A stretch of 64,000 nucleotides of DNA, taken from Bradysia coprophila. Lineage: Eukaryota > Arthropoda > Insecta > Diptera > Sciaridae. The stretch spans positions 1-64,000 of the forward strand of contig NW_023503400.1 of NCBI RefSeq assembly GCF_014529535.1, in the 5' to 3' direction. Under the pieces are notes generated by a model that saw only the letters and a program-made list of their open reading frames with translations, made no database searches and had not been told where the DNA came from. Shown in pieces: positions 24,478 to 36,386 of this stretch. Made by a program: the position numbers and the translations under genes. The stretch's first letter is position 1. Every line of letters begins with the position of its first letter.

Positions 24478-25560
24478 ACCCGTACGAAGTACTGGGGTCT
24501 TATAGGTTTACGCATACGTTTGTAACACGTCGAATTGGACTCCCTGAGTAAGGGGAAACCTATTGTGGTTGTCTAGAGATGCCAAATCCGCGAAAAAAAA
24601 ATGTCCGTCTGTCCGTCTGTCTGTATGTCCGTCTGTCTGTCTGCACGATAACTTGAGTAAAACGCATCCGATTTTGAAAATTCTTTTTTTTCCCGTTTGG
24701 TAATGTCAAAAGACAGGCTAAGTTCGAAGATGAGTGATTTTGGATCGACCCCTCCCGAGCTGTGGCCCAATAAGTGCTTTACGGTTTTTCGAAGATATCT
24801 CCGGACATTTAAACGTTAAACTTGTAAGTGATACGTCAAATAAAAGGTATTTACAATACCGATCGACAAAAAAAAGTTTATGGAAATCGGATGACCGACT
24901 CGTGACCCCTTGGTGTGGAACAGGCACAGGGCGGAAAGCAGTTTTTGCTTGTAGGTCGGCGTCGGCCACATTTGAACATATTTCGTTCGTTTTAGCTTTA
25001 TTAGATAGGTATTGACCGTACCAATCAGGAATCCAATCAGTTTTTGAAATTATGTTCTCCGGAGCGTGAGCTAGGTCTCTTGGAGTGAGCTCTTATCTGG
25101 CTACTCGGAAGTACAGTGAACGTGGTGTATTTTGACAATATCTCGAGTAAATTTTGACCGAATTTTATGAATTTTTTTTTGTTTGAAAGGTATTAACGAA
25201 TGTAAAGCGTCTGTACTATTTCCGGTCTCCTAACAAAATGGCTGCCGGCGGCCATATTGGATTTTAGTAAAATAGAAATATCTTGGGAAAAATGATACTT
25301 AGAGAGTTTCTGTTAACATGGAAATAATTTGTCATGTGTGTGGGGTTTCAGGGATTCCATATACGGACATCTATATATACCTATATACAGCTATATTGAG
25401 CTATATATAGGCATATAGAGCTATATAATAGCATATTCCTCTGTGAAATAATTATTTACAGTGAAATATAGGTAAATATAGCGGTATATAGCTGTTTAAA
25501 TAGGAATTTATGAAATTTGACTTCGTACGGGGCTGTCTATATTGCCTCCGGCAATTTAGT
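24478..25560 (+). repeat. CCCGTACGA-ended dispersed repeat, copy A (~1.1 kb)
   Basis: It opens CCCGTACGAAGTACTGGGGTCTTATAG and has a GTCTGTCCGTCTGTCTGT microsatellite near 24602-24640, then GATAACTTGAGTAAA and AGGCTAAGTTCGAAGATG. Later come an AAAATGGCTGCCGGCGGCC palindrome, GCTATAT-rich runs and a closing TTCGTACGGGGCT. The same sections occur in the same order at 38876-39975. The outermost bases are inverted to each other, but there is no transposase ORF. A related TTCGTACGGGTCGG lies at 25688-25701 just beyond, so the true end may be there. Confidence 0.75.
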
Positions 25561-25709
25561 TGTATATGATAACAAGGCAAAGAGTGGATAATGTAAGTGA
25601 TTTAAAAGGAAGAATAGTTTTTCAGCAGAGAAGAAAATGAAGTAAGAGAAATGAAGAGTTTCACATTAAAGGCTTTTGATACGAATAGGTGTTTCGTACG
25701 GGTCGGCGT

Positions 25710-28700
25710 TAGCTATGTTCTGTACACTATTTCTACGCTTCAAAGAACTATACAGGTTTCATGTTGAATCGTGGCATAATACATCAATAATGCATTGTAT
25801 AACGGGTATCGTATCCAACCTATCCATAAAAACAATTTAAACGAATGCTATATGTATTGTATGTTATACACAATTTCAACAAGACCTAAACTTTTAAAAT
25901 TACACATGCATTAGGCAATAAAAAATTGATCACATGTCACAATTCCAGTCACATGTCTCGGAGAATTACTTCCAATTTCAAACAACTTTTTCCGATCGAA
26001 TTATAAACTTTTTCCATGTAGTCGATGGTCGTGGGTTAGTTCTGTCTATAAAAGAACCCTTTATGGCAAGAGGTAATGTTGCATTATAAATAAATCCATT
26101 CTGAACAACATCCCAATCAAAAATTGATTTTCTGGAGATGATATATGGGAAATTTCTACCTACATTTTAAACGTAATGGTCAGCAAATTTTATTTTCATT
26201 GTTTTTCATTGACTCAATTCAACTTCACAGGGATTTTATAGTCTCAAGTGCTCCAATAATGAATTATTAGCTTCAATTCATGTGGTCAATTAAACCATAA
26301 TCGTTAAATATATTTGTTACTTCCAATTTGTACAACTAATTAGTCACATTGTCTAATTGTAGTAAGTTAATGTAACGTCGTATTGAACAGACGGAACAAT
26401 GATTGCGTGAAAGCGAATTGAAACCCACAACCAAAAAATAAAAACAAAATTCTCTTCTAAAACCTCTAATTGATGGATGGATGCTTCATTTAATATAAAT
26501 AAATATCCGACTATCTTCCTATTCGAATAACATGTGCGAACTGTTAACATTCATTTTGTGTGTTAACTAAATTATTAAAGATCAAGTTCAATGCATTAAA
26601 CAAAAGTTGAAAAAATTAAACGAATATTAAAAACCACTTGTTTAAGCAATTAACCATTTTGTTTGTTCTGATCTATGGTATTTATGTAAACGTCTTGTGT
26701 GTATTTTATAGTTTATGTTGGTTGCGCTAGGCTCTTCTTCTTTTACATATTTAAGTTATATTTTTATATTCGCACCAACGATATATATGTTTTCTTTTTA
26801 GCTTTTGAAGCACACATTTCAATGTAATGTTTTGATGTTTCCAACAATTTGTTTTCATATGTGACGCTTGGTTAAGCTCTTACGTTTGCAGTCTGGTGGG
26901 TGAAATGCTAAGAATAGTTTTATTGGAAAATAAATGACTTACATGCGCCGTTTTTGTTACAATGTAAATGTTAGCATAAGTTCTTGGCAGATATTTCATT
27001 CTATGTTGATGAAATGGTAATGGTCAAATGGTTAAACTTATTATGCAAATATTGGATGTTCAGTTTTAGTAGTCGAGCTTTTTTTATCGTCCTTAACGAA
27101 GAAAGGCAATTAATATTTGTAAAGGTCAGGGAAATGAGTTTTTCTCGACGATCATTCTTTTCTTCATTTATACAATAAAATTTCTTGATTATTCTTTGGA
27201 TAACCATTGAAGACATTACAGTCAAAGTTCAATGTAAAATGCAATGTACCGTGTGCGTTTGTATATAATTTGAAATGGCGTGACCATTCCTAACAAATTT
27301 TGCAACACATTCCATCAAGAATGAAAGATTGCTTCTATGCAGTGAAATATTCTTCCGTTCTTCCAAACATTTAAGTGTTTTCTCGAAATCTTTAAATTTA
27401 TTATTTCTCTATGTAGCTGGCGTGCCCCACGGTGCATTTAGTTCAAATAGAGTGAAATATTGTTACGATACTTTGTGTCATATGCTGACTATACGGTAAA
27501 ATGTTAAAATGTTACACTTCCCTGTCATTGAATAGATTAACGAAGAATATTTTCCGCAGCTCACTGTCACAACTCTACGGAAATTTCCATAATATAATTC
27601 GTAATGGAAACAACGGTTTATCAATTTATACTCGATGCCTCTCTACTTCCTGTTCGCTTTTATTGATATTGAATCTATTATGGTGGTGGCGTAATAGAAA
27701 CCCGTGGAACTATTTAGGTAGATTATAGATAAGTCAATCATCTGACCGACCACTTTATTTATCAAGGCAAAAAATAAAATATTCGTTTATGCCGCCAATG
27801 GAATAGAAACAACACAACATTTTCACTCGATAATGTTTTGCGATTGTACGAGAAAAATGTATATCAATCGGTTCGGCTCGAATTCGAAAATTGCTACTCC
27901 AATGTGATACCTCCAATAAAGTCGGAGATTGCTTTCTTGACATTTTTCTTGGCAACTCCAACACTTTTAGTTCTAATAAGCAAACACATATATTTACGGC
28001 TCTTTACTATAAATAAAAAAAATAAATCTGGTTCTTAGCCTATTCGCTGACGGAAAGATTAAATGAATTTCTATGAAAGCCAATAAAAAACTTTTTCTGC
28101 TATTTAATCGCAGAATCATGTCATGCACATGAACCGTGTTTTTGTTCAATTTTTTTCGGTTTATCACATTTTATATGCCTTTAGGCTGGTTTCGTCTATC
28201 GGGCTTCACATGTATAATACAAATTCATGTAGAATAGCAGCAATGAAATGACCAAGACTTTAAGTGTAATGCTATATTGGCTCGAACAGATGGGATAAAT
28301 ATAAATATTGATGAGCGTTTTTTTTTCTCTTCTATTATTTTATAGAATGCTTTCTATTGCTCGCCTTATTTTTCTATTAAATAATCGTTTTTGTTTCTAC
28401 CTTCTTTTTTGATTTATTTATAGAAGTTCAATATTGTGGGGTATAGTCTCCTGAATGAACAACTTAATTCAATGGAGAAAGGTTAACATTTCAGAAACAG
28501 TCATCTGTTATCGACAGCAACGAAGAGCTGACTTATCTCTTATACATATACGGGGCATTTCGCATGAACTAAAATTGAAAATAATGAAGTAATAGATTTT
28601 TTGTCAAACGCTACGCTATACTGTAAACCATAGACGTAACAGATAACAGATTTAAAGATTATATGTCGATATACCTTACCGTTTCTGAAAGGTGAAACGA

Positions 28701-28725
28701 AATGAACGAAATTCAGATCTTGAAA
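25710..28725. other. Intergenic, nothing recognised
   Basis: AT-rich with short ORFs only. I see no domain, tRNA or clear repeat. Confidence 0.5.
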
Positions 28726-28729
28726 TAGT

Positions 28730-28860
28730 ATGTTGTGTTACAAGTATTGTAATGTTGACTTTTTCAGCACTAGACCCAAGTTTTCCTTACGAGCGGAGCG
28801 AGTAAGGAAAATTGGGTCGTGTGCTGAAAAAATCTCATTACAATACGTGTAACACATCAT
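28730..28860. repeat. Long hairpin with loop GAGCGGAGCGA
   Basis: A roughly 60-bp left arm (ATGTTGTGTTACAAGTATTG to CCTTAC) pairs with the right arm (GTAAGG to ACACATCAT) with few mismatches. It leaves an 11-nt loop at 28791-28801. A second inverted pair, TTTGTGCCAACCGAGAATTG at about 28864 with its complement at about 29095-29117, frames the next 230 bp. Confidence 0.8.
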
Positions 28861-29117
28861 GCTTTGTGCCAACCGAGAATTGAAATAGACAAATTCCCAA
28901 AAAATCATAATTTTCATGGTAAACAATCACTCTTCAAATTTGATCGATCACATTGCTCTGCATTTTCTAAAACGAATGATGTAATAACTCATACAAATTC
29001 CATAACAACACTGCTTTGAGTGTTGAAATATCCCATCAAACGGGTGCTGAAATAAGTCACTTTACAACACTAAAATGAGTGCTGAAAAGAGTCGTATTTC
29101 AATTCTCGGTGGCACAA

Positions 29118-30390
29118 ATACATTTTAAAGAAATTACATTTAAATACCTAGAGAATATTGCGACGAATGTCTGATCAAATGTTTTAAACAACAGAGCCAT
29201 TCATTAGAAAAATTAACATCAAGTGGCGATTGTTCAGGAAATTATAGCTGACATCGAATTTCGTTGCCAAAAAATGCTTGCGTGTAGAGTGAGTAACACT
29301 CAAGCGAAATGTTGGGAAATTTCATTCAATCTTCAATTTAAATATTTAGACTTCAAATATTCTAAGGTTTTATTGGCTCGTAAAAGTTTTATTTGTTCGA
29401 ACACCTGTTGGAGGGGGCTTGTTTACGTTTTGTGTTGTTCATTATTTAAAAGAAAAATCAAGGAACTCACAGTTAACACGACGTGAAATTCAACTGAATT
29501 ATCTTAGAGTCGGGAGTTGACAATGTCCACTTTTAATTGCAGATTGTTGTTTATAAATAACAGTTTAACCTTCATTTTGTGTTTCGTGCTAATGATCAAA
29601 AATAAGTGTAATAATTGAGCTGCCTTTTCTGTGTGCTCTGTACTACTCGTAGATGACAAATGGACAAATGGACAAATAAACAAATGAATTTTCAGTATCT
29701 TGTGACAATTTTAAAATTTGTTATGAAACCGCTAAGCTAATATTCTTTTTTGAATGTTAAGACCATTACGTACAAATCGAAGATTAGTAAATTGATTGTG
29801 TTAGTCGAAGTGTCAGTGAAAATTGTGATCGAACGAAGACGACAAAACACAAAGCAAATGTAAAATATTGTAAACAAAATGCTGGCGTTAGTTTATTTTG
29901 TTTTTGGTACAAATTCAAGGTCCAAGAAGAGATATAAATCTTTTTTAAATGTTTTTTAGTTTATTTATCCAAAAACATCAAAATGTATTTCTAATAATTC
30001 ACCAGTGTAGTTCGAATAATGTTTCGATTGATAGATATGAAACAACTTCCATAAATATTTATAATATCAACCGAATCCATAACATCCGCAAATTCAATGG
30101 AATTATAGGTCTGAAATTGTTTAAATCATTAAAACATTGAATATAAAATAAATTTTGTGTTTCTATAAAATATGCACGCAGTGATTGTTGCATCGATCAG
30201 TCGTATGAACGTGATTATTTAACTCTACCGAAGATTTACAGACTAATTGATATAACTATTCCAGACAGTCTCGTGTGTAAATATTAAACAATCATTCTCC
30301 GTCTCGACTAATAAATAGTAATTGCGTTTTAATAGTAATGTTGGTAATACACTTGATTCGTAAGACTAATTCTTTGTTTTCTTTGTTTAC
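29118..30390. other. Upstream flank of the TMCC gene
   Basis: No coding exon seen. An initiator-like TCAGTGAAAATTG near 29811 could belong to a TMCC leader exon, because the first recognised coding exon is preceded by a splice acceptor (TTTACAG at 30386-30392). That link is a guess. Confidence 0.3.
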
Positions 30391-30420
30391 AGGTTTATCA
30401 ATGAATGAAATCCCAATATT

Positions 30421-33400
30421 ATGGACACATTACAAGTGTGTTCATCTTCACTAAATCCAGGTAGTAAGACTTCGAGCAGAGCTGCATCACCGTGTCGTTC
30501 CGATCAAAGTAATTCTTTTAATTTACTCAAATTGCTGTTTTATGGATGGGAAAATATTAAATTTTTCTTAAGTAAAATTGGGTTATATCTCGATACAAAC
30601 GGCTTATCACCTATAATCGATAGCAACGACAAAAATAGACGACCTACGCTTAATGAGGTCCCGTGAGGTCTCGTAACGAGTATACTATATACGCTTAGCG
30701 TTGCTAGGTTCACCGAAAAAATTATTCGAGTTCTTAATTCATTTTAAATTTATGTTTTCGTCCCCGCTCTAAAATGTTTATTAGAATTCGTCGTTACAAA
30801 CCGGAATCGTACAATTATTAAGTCCGATAACTCTTTTCATATCCCGCACTTGAGACAGTCTTTAGCAAGGAAAAGTTCTTACATTTGTCCCCAATTCTAT
30901 TCCACTGTTGAAAATGTTTGAAAAAGTAATAAATTTTACGCAAACTAGTCGTAATCAATAAATTTTCGAGAAAAATCGTTCGTATCGTGGTATACCCAAA
31001 CCTCTTCTGTTACAAGTATTTTTCTGTTTTAACAGTTGTTTTCCAGAGCTTTATTGTGGAAGTATTTTGTAACTAAATGTGAATATGGTTTATGATTTGG
31101 AACGCTTTTATAATTTGAAACTCAAAACCTTAGGTATTTATTGATTTTTTTATGAATTTTTGCATGATTTTATCACAAAAGGCCCTGAAGTTTTTTCATT
31201 GTTGAACTATACAACGATTGCTGGACGTGCACAGTTTTCGCATGTTATGATGCTGAGTTGAAAAAAAAAAACTTTTATAAACTACCAGCCGTTTAACGAT
31301 GACAAAACTAAACGAGAAATTCTGACCAATGTTCTCTTATATCAAAACGTATATTTACAGTGACTTAACATTCTAAAACCAACCAATCTAATGAATTTTA
31401 GTATTCACGACATAAGTGCGCCTTGTATTTCAAATTATACCGCATAACGGGTCATTTTAACGCTTAGCTTTTGACATTTATTGTATGACGTCGGCGTTAT
31501 TTTGTTCACCTATCAGTTGTAAATATTTAAATTTTTAGCGGGTTATGGCATGAATTTCGATAGTTTTGACATTCCACTGGAAAACCAATAAACAAACCAC
31601 TGTTATTTGACATTTTAAACACTGTGTCACCTCTATACAAAATTCCATACAACAGTGGCTCGAATTTTATAATGTTAGTCACTGTAGTACATTCATAAAC
31701 TCTCTAAATGACCATCTTCTCGAAATCTCTTTTTTCTACAATTTCTCTCATTTCTCCATAACGAATATATAGTGAAATGTAAGAGAAATAAGAAATTTAG
31801 AAAAAGACGGTCATTTAGGGACTTTATAACAGTAAAGATGAAATAATTTTAAAAGTGCCTTCAGTCTAAAAAAATCATCCGCTTAGAAGAAAGATTCATC
31901 CATTTACAACAGTGCTTGATAATGCTTGATTTCCTCTTGTACGCCGTGTACGCTCCGTTTAGCTAAACCACGCCTCTTTTTTATTGTTTAAAGAGTAAAC
32001 GGAGTGCAAACGGAGCGTAAATGGAGTAAGAGGAAATCAAGCATAATTCTTCAAACCAAAGAAGTGACAGATTTAATCGTTCTACGGCAATACACTTCCC
32101 GTTTATAAAAGGTTACGTTGCGTGTTATGCTGCCCTACAACGCATGAAGAACTTAGTGCAAAGAGATGGATGATTTTGTGAGAGAATTTCATACTTTTAC
32201 TCTCTCAGAATATTGCATCTCTTTTGCACTAAGTTTTTTATGCGTTGTATGTACGTTCAAAGTGTGAACGGAATAGTTGCGATCAGCTTTTCTTGTTGCG
32301 CTAATTAAAACAACTCTAAACTCGAGAAGTTAGCCTTCTACCTGTACAATATCTTCAGATTGTAGCTTTTGTTATCTATCGACTGCCTTTCGTGGACGAT
32401 CTTTTTGACTAATTGAAACGAATTCACAAAATGAAGTAGATACCACTTATGAACCGTTTCATTTCTTGCAGTGTCTAAAGATCGTGATAGCGGTGACTCT
32501 GCCTCAGGCGGTGGACTTCGATTTCGAAACCAAAGTCCGTCTTCACAGCGGCGCAGTCGAGATCGAGAGCGACGTGAAATGCGGAAAGATCGTGATAATG
32601 ATACCAACAATATGCTTGTTTCTAGCTCTGACATGACCACCGACCATACAGAATCTTTAGATGATTCCCGTTTGATTGGTAAATTGTGTTATGTCTGTCA
32701 CTCAGCTTATTTGGTGTGTAATTCAATTGTTTCAAATAGGCAATGACGAATCAACGTACCAGTCGTTCATTAATGATGAAGTTGAAGGTCCAGGCGATGG
32801 TACCAATGATCGTCACCATCAACGATCGAATAGTTACCAAGCTCTTGATCGACTAAATACGAAGATCGCCTGCACCAAAGAATCAATACGGAAAGAACAA
32901 ACCGCTCGAGACGACAACGTCAATGAGTACCTGAAATTGGCTGCGATTGCAAGTGCCGACAAACAGCAGTTACAGAGAATCAAAACCGTCTTTGAAAAGA
33001 AAAACCAAAAAAGCGCACACACAATATCGCAACTACAGAAAAAATTGGAGAGCTACAGTAAACGGGTGAAGGATTTACAAATCCAACAAAATCAACGAAT
33101 GCAAGGTCACCGACAACCGCGAGAAGTATTACGGGATGTTGGACAGGGACTGAAGTAATTAAATTTGTTTGATATAGACGTTGAGTGCGGTAGTAACGGT
33201 TTGTGTGTTTTTTTTTCATTAGAAATGTTGGAGGCAATATTCGTGATGGTATCACTGGCTTGGGCGGATCGGTGATGTCAAAACCAAGAGAATTCGCTCA
33301 TCTTATTAAGAATAAATTTGGAAGTGCAGACAATATAAATCAATTATCGTCAAGTAAGTAGGCTGTAGAATGTTTTTGTAACTTGCATGCAACGACAACG

Positions 33401-36049
33401 CTTTCTAACTCTGATTTTATTCTAAATTAAAAAGTAATTTCGTTTCATTTCTTCAATTTAACCCTTAATTATACCGTATACCCAATTATAGTTTAACACG
33501 ACTTACTTTTTTATTAAAAAATTCATGCACAGCTTATAACTATTTTCACTCACAACATGTAGACCAACTTCACCGAATAAGTGGAGGCAGATAGCTTTAA
33601 CAAAATTATTTTTTTTTGTTTTGTTATTATTTGTTATACTTACACGTGCGTGCCGTAATTGTACATATAAGATACCAAGTTGTTAGATGGCGAATAACAA
33701 AAACATTTTTTTAATTTTGAATTTGAACTCGTAGTTCTTTTACACATTGAACATGTACAGAAATAGGAATCCAAAATTTTTCCCTTTAGTTAGTCGCACC
33801 ATTCAAAATTGACGCTTTCGCTCAACGAAATATTTTTACACCAAATTCTACACATCTACCTCCAATATAGAGGGCAACATTAATGAAGGGCGTAACTATC
33901 ATACCTCTCTACCAACTAAACCAATTTTCATAAACTTTTTCCTGAAAGCTAGACCCTCTTTATAACCTCTGTTTGGCTAATTAGTTCTATATGGTGGAAA
34001 AACCCATTATCCTCCCACTAGTGCGATGGTGGACGCAGCTACATAACAATAGTTATTTACAAGACTTTTCAACGTTTGTAATGGATCTTTCATGCTGAAA
34101 AGAACGACCCCCAAGCATGTTTTGCAATTTCAAAATCAGCTTCTCTGTAGTCTTTTTATTTGACTTATCAGGTCCCACAATAGCGACAAAAAAATCAATC
34201 TCCATTGATGATTAATCTGCTAATGTCAAAGTAAAGCAAAATTGTTTCACTCAAGTTAGATCCATAGGCCGACTGTATTTTCCGAATTATTGGATGGTTT
34301 AAAATATGAGTCTCACAAAATTGACAAAATTTTTTTTATGAAAATCGGATGAGCAGTCGCAGAGATATGGCATAGTTTCCTCTTTTAGTATTGTTGCTCT
34401 CGATATAATTGAACTTTTCAACCAATCAGACATGATCACACTTCAAGAAAGAAATATTCTATTTTAGATAGACTCGTTCCATGTTTGATAGAAAGTAATT
34501 ATTGATATGTCGATCCAAGTCCGATATACATAAACGAAGACTTCTGACACAACCACATCAACAGATTTTCCATTCTAATCAAAATTTTAAAAACAATCAA
34601 AAATTCACTTATCTTATCTCTACCCATCGTAATTTCAAAAGTAAGACTTACGTTGCTTCGATAAGGCATAGTAGTTGAGTCTAGTTACTAAAACGAAATG
34701 CTTGCATGAATTCCGACTATCGAGACAAATTAAAAAAAAAAGAAAAATTAAAAAAAAGTAAGTTCTGTGTCAACTCTATCGCCGGGTACAATATTAGGTG
34801 TTGTTTGCCTACTAATATTAAAAACAGATTTTAATTGAAGCCTGGTATACAGATCCTGAACTTAACTCGTTGAATCTATCCAATCAAATGGACACATCGC
34901 ACGGACATCACGGCCATCATCACCACCATCATCATCATGGTTCTTCAACGCCAAACAATACCGGCCTTGCGAACACAGCCGGTTCGGGCAGCAATCAGGG
35001 TGGTGGAAGTGGAAAATTCAGTAACGAAAATGACAGTGAATGTAGCAGTGTGACTAGCGATAGCATTCCAGCGGGGTAAGTGCATTGAATCGGTTCATGA
35101 TTTTTCGTCGAATAGCAAAAATTGACTGAATGGTTTCGGTCTTAGCTCCGGAAAAAGTCAACCAGGAATCAATCAATATTCTGCCATATTGAAAGCAATT
35201 CTTGCTGAACTACAAGAGAGAAGGGAAGACTGCGACAAGCTCAGAGAAAAGTTAGAACGTTTAGAAGTAAGTGACATTGTGGTTAAGGCTTACAAATGGA
35301 CGAAATTTTATCAATTTGGATTGTGTTGTAGGGTGTTCACAAAGATTTCCAGGATGTAACGAACGCTCTAGAAGGCGAAAGATATCGGGCCGAGCGTTTA
35401 GAAGAGCAAATTAATGATTTGACCGAATTGCACCAAGTAAAACATTTTGTTGTTCCAGCAACGATTTCATGGAGACTAATTTTTCAATCATTTTAGAACG
35501 AAATCGAAAACCTCAAACAAGCCATGGCTGATATGGAGGAAAAAGTTCAATATCAAAGTGATGAGAGATTGAGAGATGTAAATGAAGTGCTAGAGAATTG
35601 TCAAACAAGGGTATGTCACCTGTCCAATCGACTCGTAACTGTTTAATTTACCAAGTCCATTCTTTCCCTGATTCAGATATCAAAAATGGAACACATGTCC
35701 CAGCAACAGTATGTAACCGTGGAAGGAATTGACAATTCGAATGCTCGAGCCCTAGTTGTTAAATTAATAAACGTAGTTTTAACAGTTTTACAAGTAGTGT
35801 TACTGCTGGTAGCTACAGCCGCTGGTATTATAATGCCGTTTTTAAAGACTAGGTTTGTACAACACAATCAATTGTGCCACTTTACACGATCCTCTTCTTT
35901 AACCACATAATTTTCCGAACAGAGTACGTGTTTTAACGACTTTGTTTTTCATCCTCGTGGCAATATTTGTGATACGACAATGGCCAGACGTTCGAGACAT
36001 AGGATCACACATGATGCGGCATTTAAAAGAATCTTTAATGGTGAAATAA
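30421..36049 (+). CDS. TMCC: TMCC-family transmembrane and coiled-coil protein (Dementin-like)
   Basis: TMCC proteins are ER membrane proteins with a long coiled coil. Ten in-phase coding exons give 568 residues: 30421-30508, 32472-32678, 32740-33154, 33223-33353, 34853-35075, 35146-35266, 35332-35436, 35497-35610, 35677-35852 and 35923-36049. The N-terminus is Ser/Arg-rich and charged. The first coiled coil runs through [20 protein letters not shown] and [21 protein letters not shown]. Next is the family signature [37 protein letters not shown] His-rich low-complexity stretch (about 34898-34938) precedes a second coiled coil ([30 protein letters not shown] onward). Two C-terminal membrane segments follow ([22 protein letters not shown] and [14 protein letters not shown]), with a short tail. 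The ATG choice is uncertain: two out-of-frame ATGs (30401, 30405) lie just upstream in the same exon. The Drosophila relative is Dementin. Confidence 0.9.
31695..31832. repeat. MITE-like inverted repeat in TMCC intron 1
   Basis: CTCTAAATGACCATCTTCT near 31701 pairs with AGACGGTCATTTAGGGA near 31805-31821, with further pairing inward (CTCTTTTTTCT against AGAAATTTAGAAAAAGA). No target duplication is visible. Confidence 0.55.
31921..32045. repeat. MITE-like inverted repeat in TMCC intron 1
   Basis: AATGCTTGATTTCCTCTT at 31921-31938 matches the complement of AAGAGGAAATCAAGCAT at 32028-32044. The arms continue through TACGCTCCGTTTA and its counterpart near 32005. The interior holds a second GGAGTGCAAACGGAGCG motif. 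Confidence 0.7.
32134..32250. repeat. MITE-like inverted repeat in TMCC intron 1
   Basis: TACAACGCATGAAGAACTTAGTGCA (from 32136) pairs with TGCACTAAGTTTTTTATGCGTTGTA (to 32249) with two or three mismatches. An inner pair, GTGAGAGAA and TTACTCTCTCA-like, also matches. Confidence 0.7.
33354..34852 (+). other. TMCC intron 4, no internal feature
   Basis: A 1.5-kb intron between donor GTAAGTAG and acceptor GGTATACAG. It is AT-rich, with no ORF or repeat that I can name. Confidence 0.7.
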
Positions 36050-36380
36050 TATGAAAAATTGACCGTAAGAAGTGAATGTGTAGTGAGTAAATTACTGTGA
36101 GTAAATCAATTATTATGTTCATCAATTTAATTGTGATCAACCGAACAAGAACAATTTAATGTGTGCAGTCGATAGCATTCGTTTTCGGTTTTGTTTATTT
36201 ATTCGAAAAGATTCAGACGAGAAACTATTCATTGGATCATTACAGTTGAAGACATAAAGACATAAAGTGAAATTGTTCTTTAAGTTGTTGCATTCCTAGA
36301 TTTCATTGTACTCAAAGAAAAGTGTCGCTTCCTGAACTTTGATGTTTATAATCCTTTTTTTTTCAAGTAATTTATCGATG

Positions 36381-36386
36381 AATAAA
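36381..36386 (+). terminator. Candidate TMCC polyadenylation signal
   Basis: AATAAA lies 332 nt past the TMCC stop in AT-rich sequence. It is the first canonical hexamer noticed there. Longer 3' UTRs are possible (another AATAAA near 37680). Confidence 0.4.
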
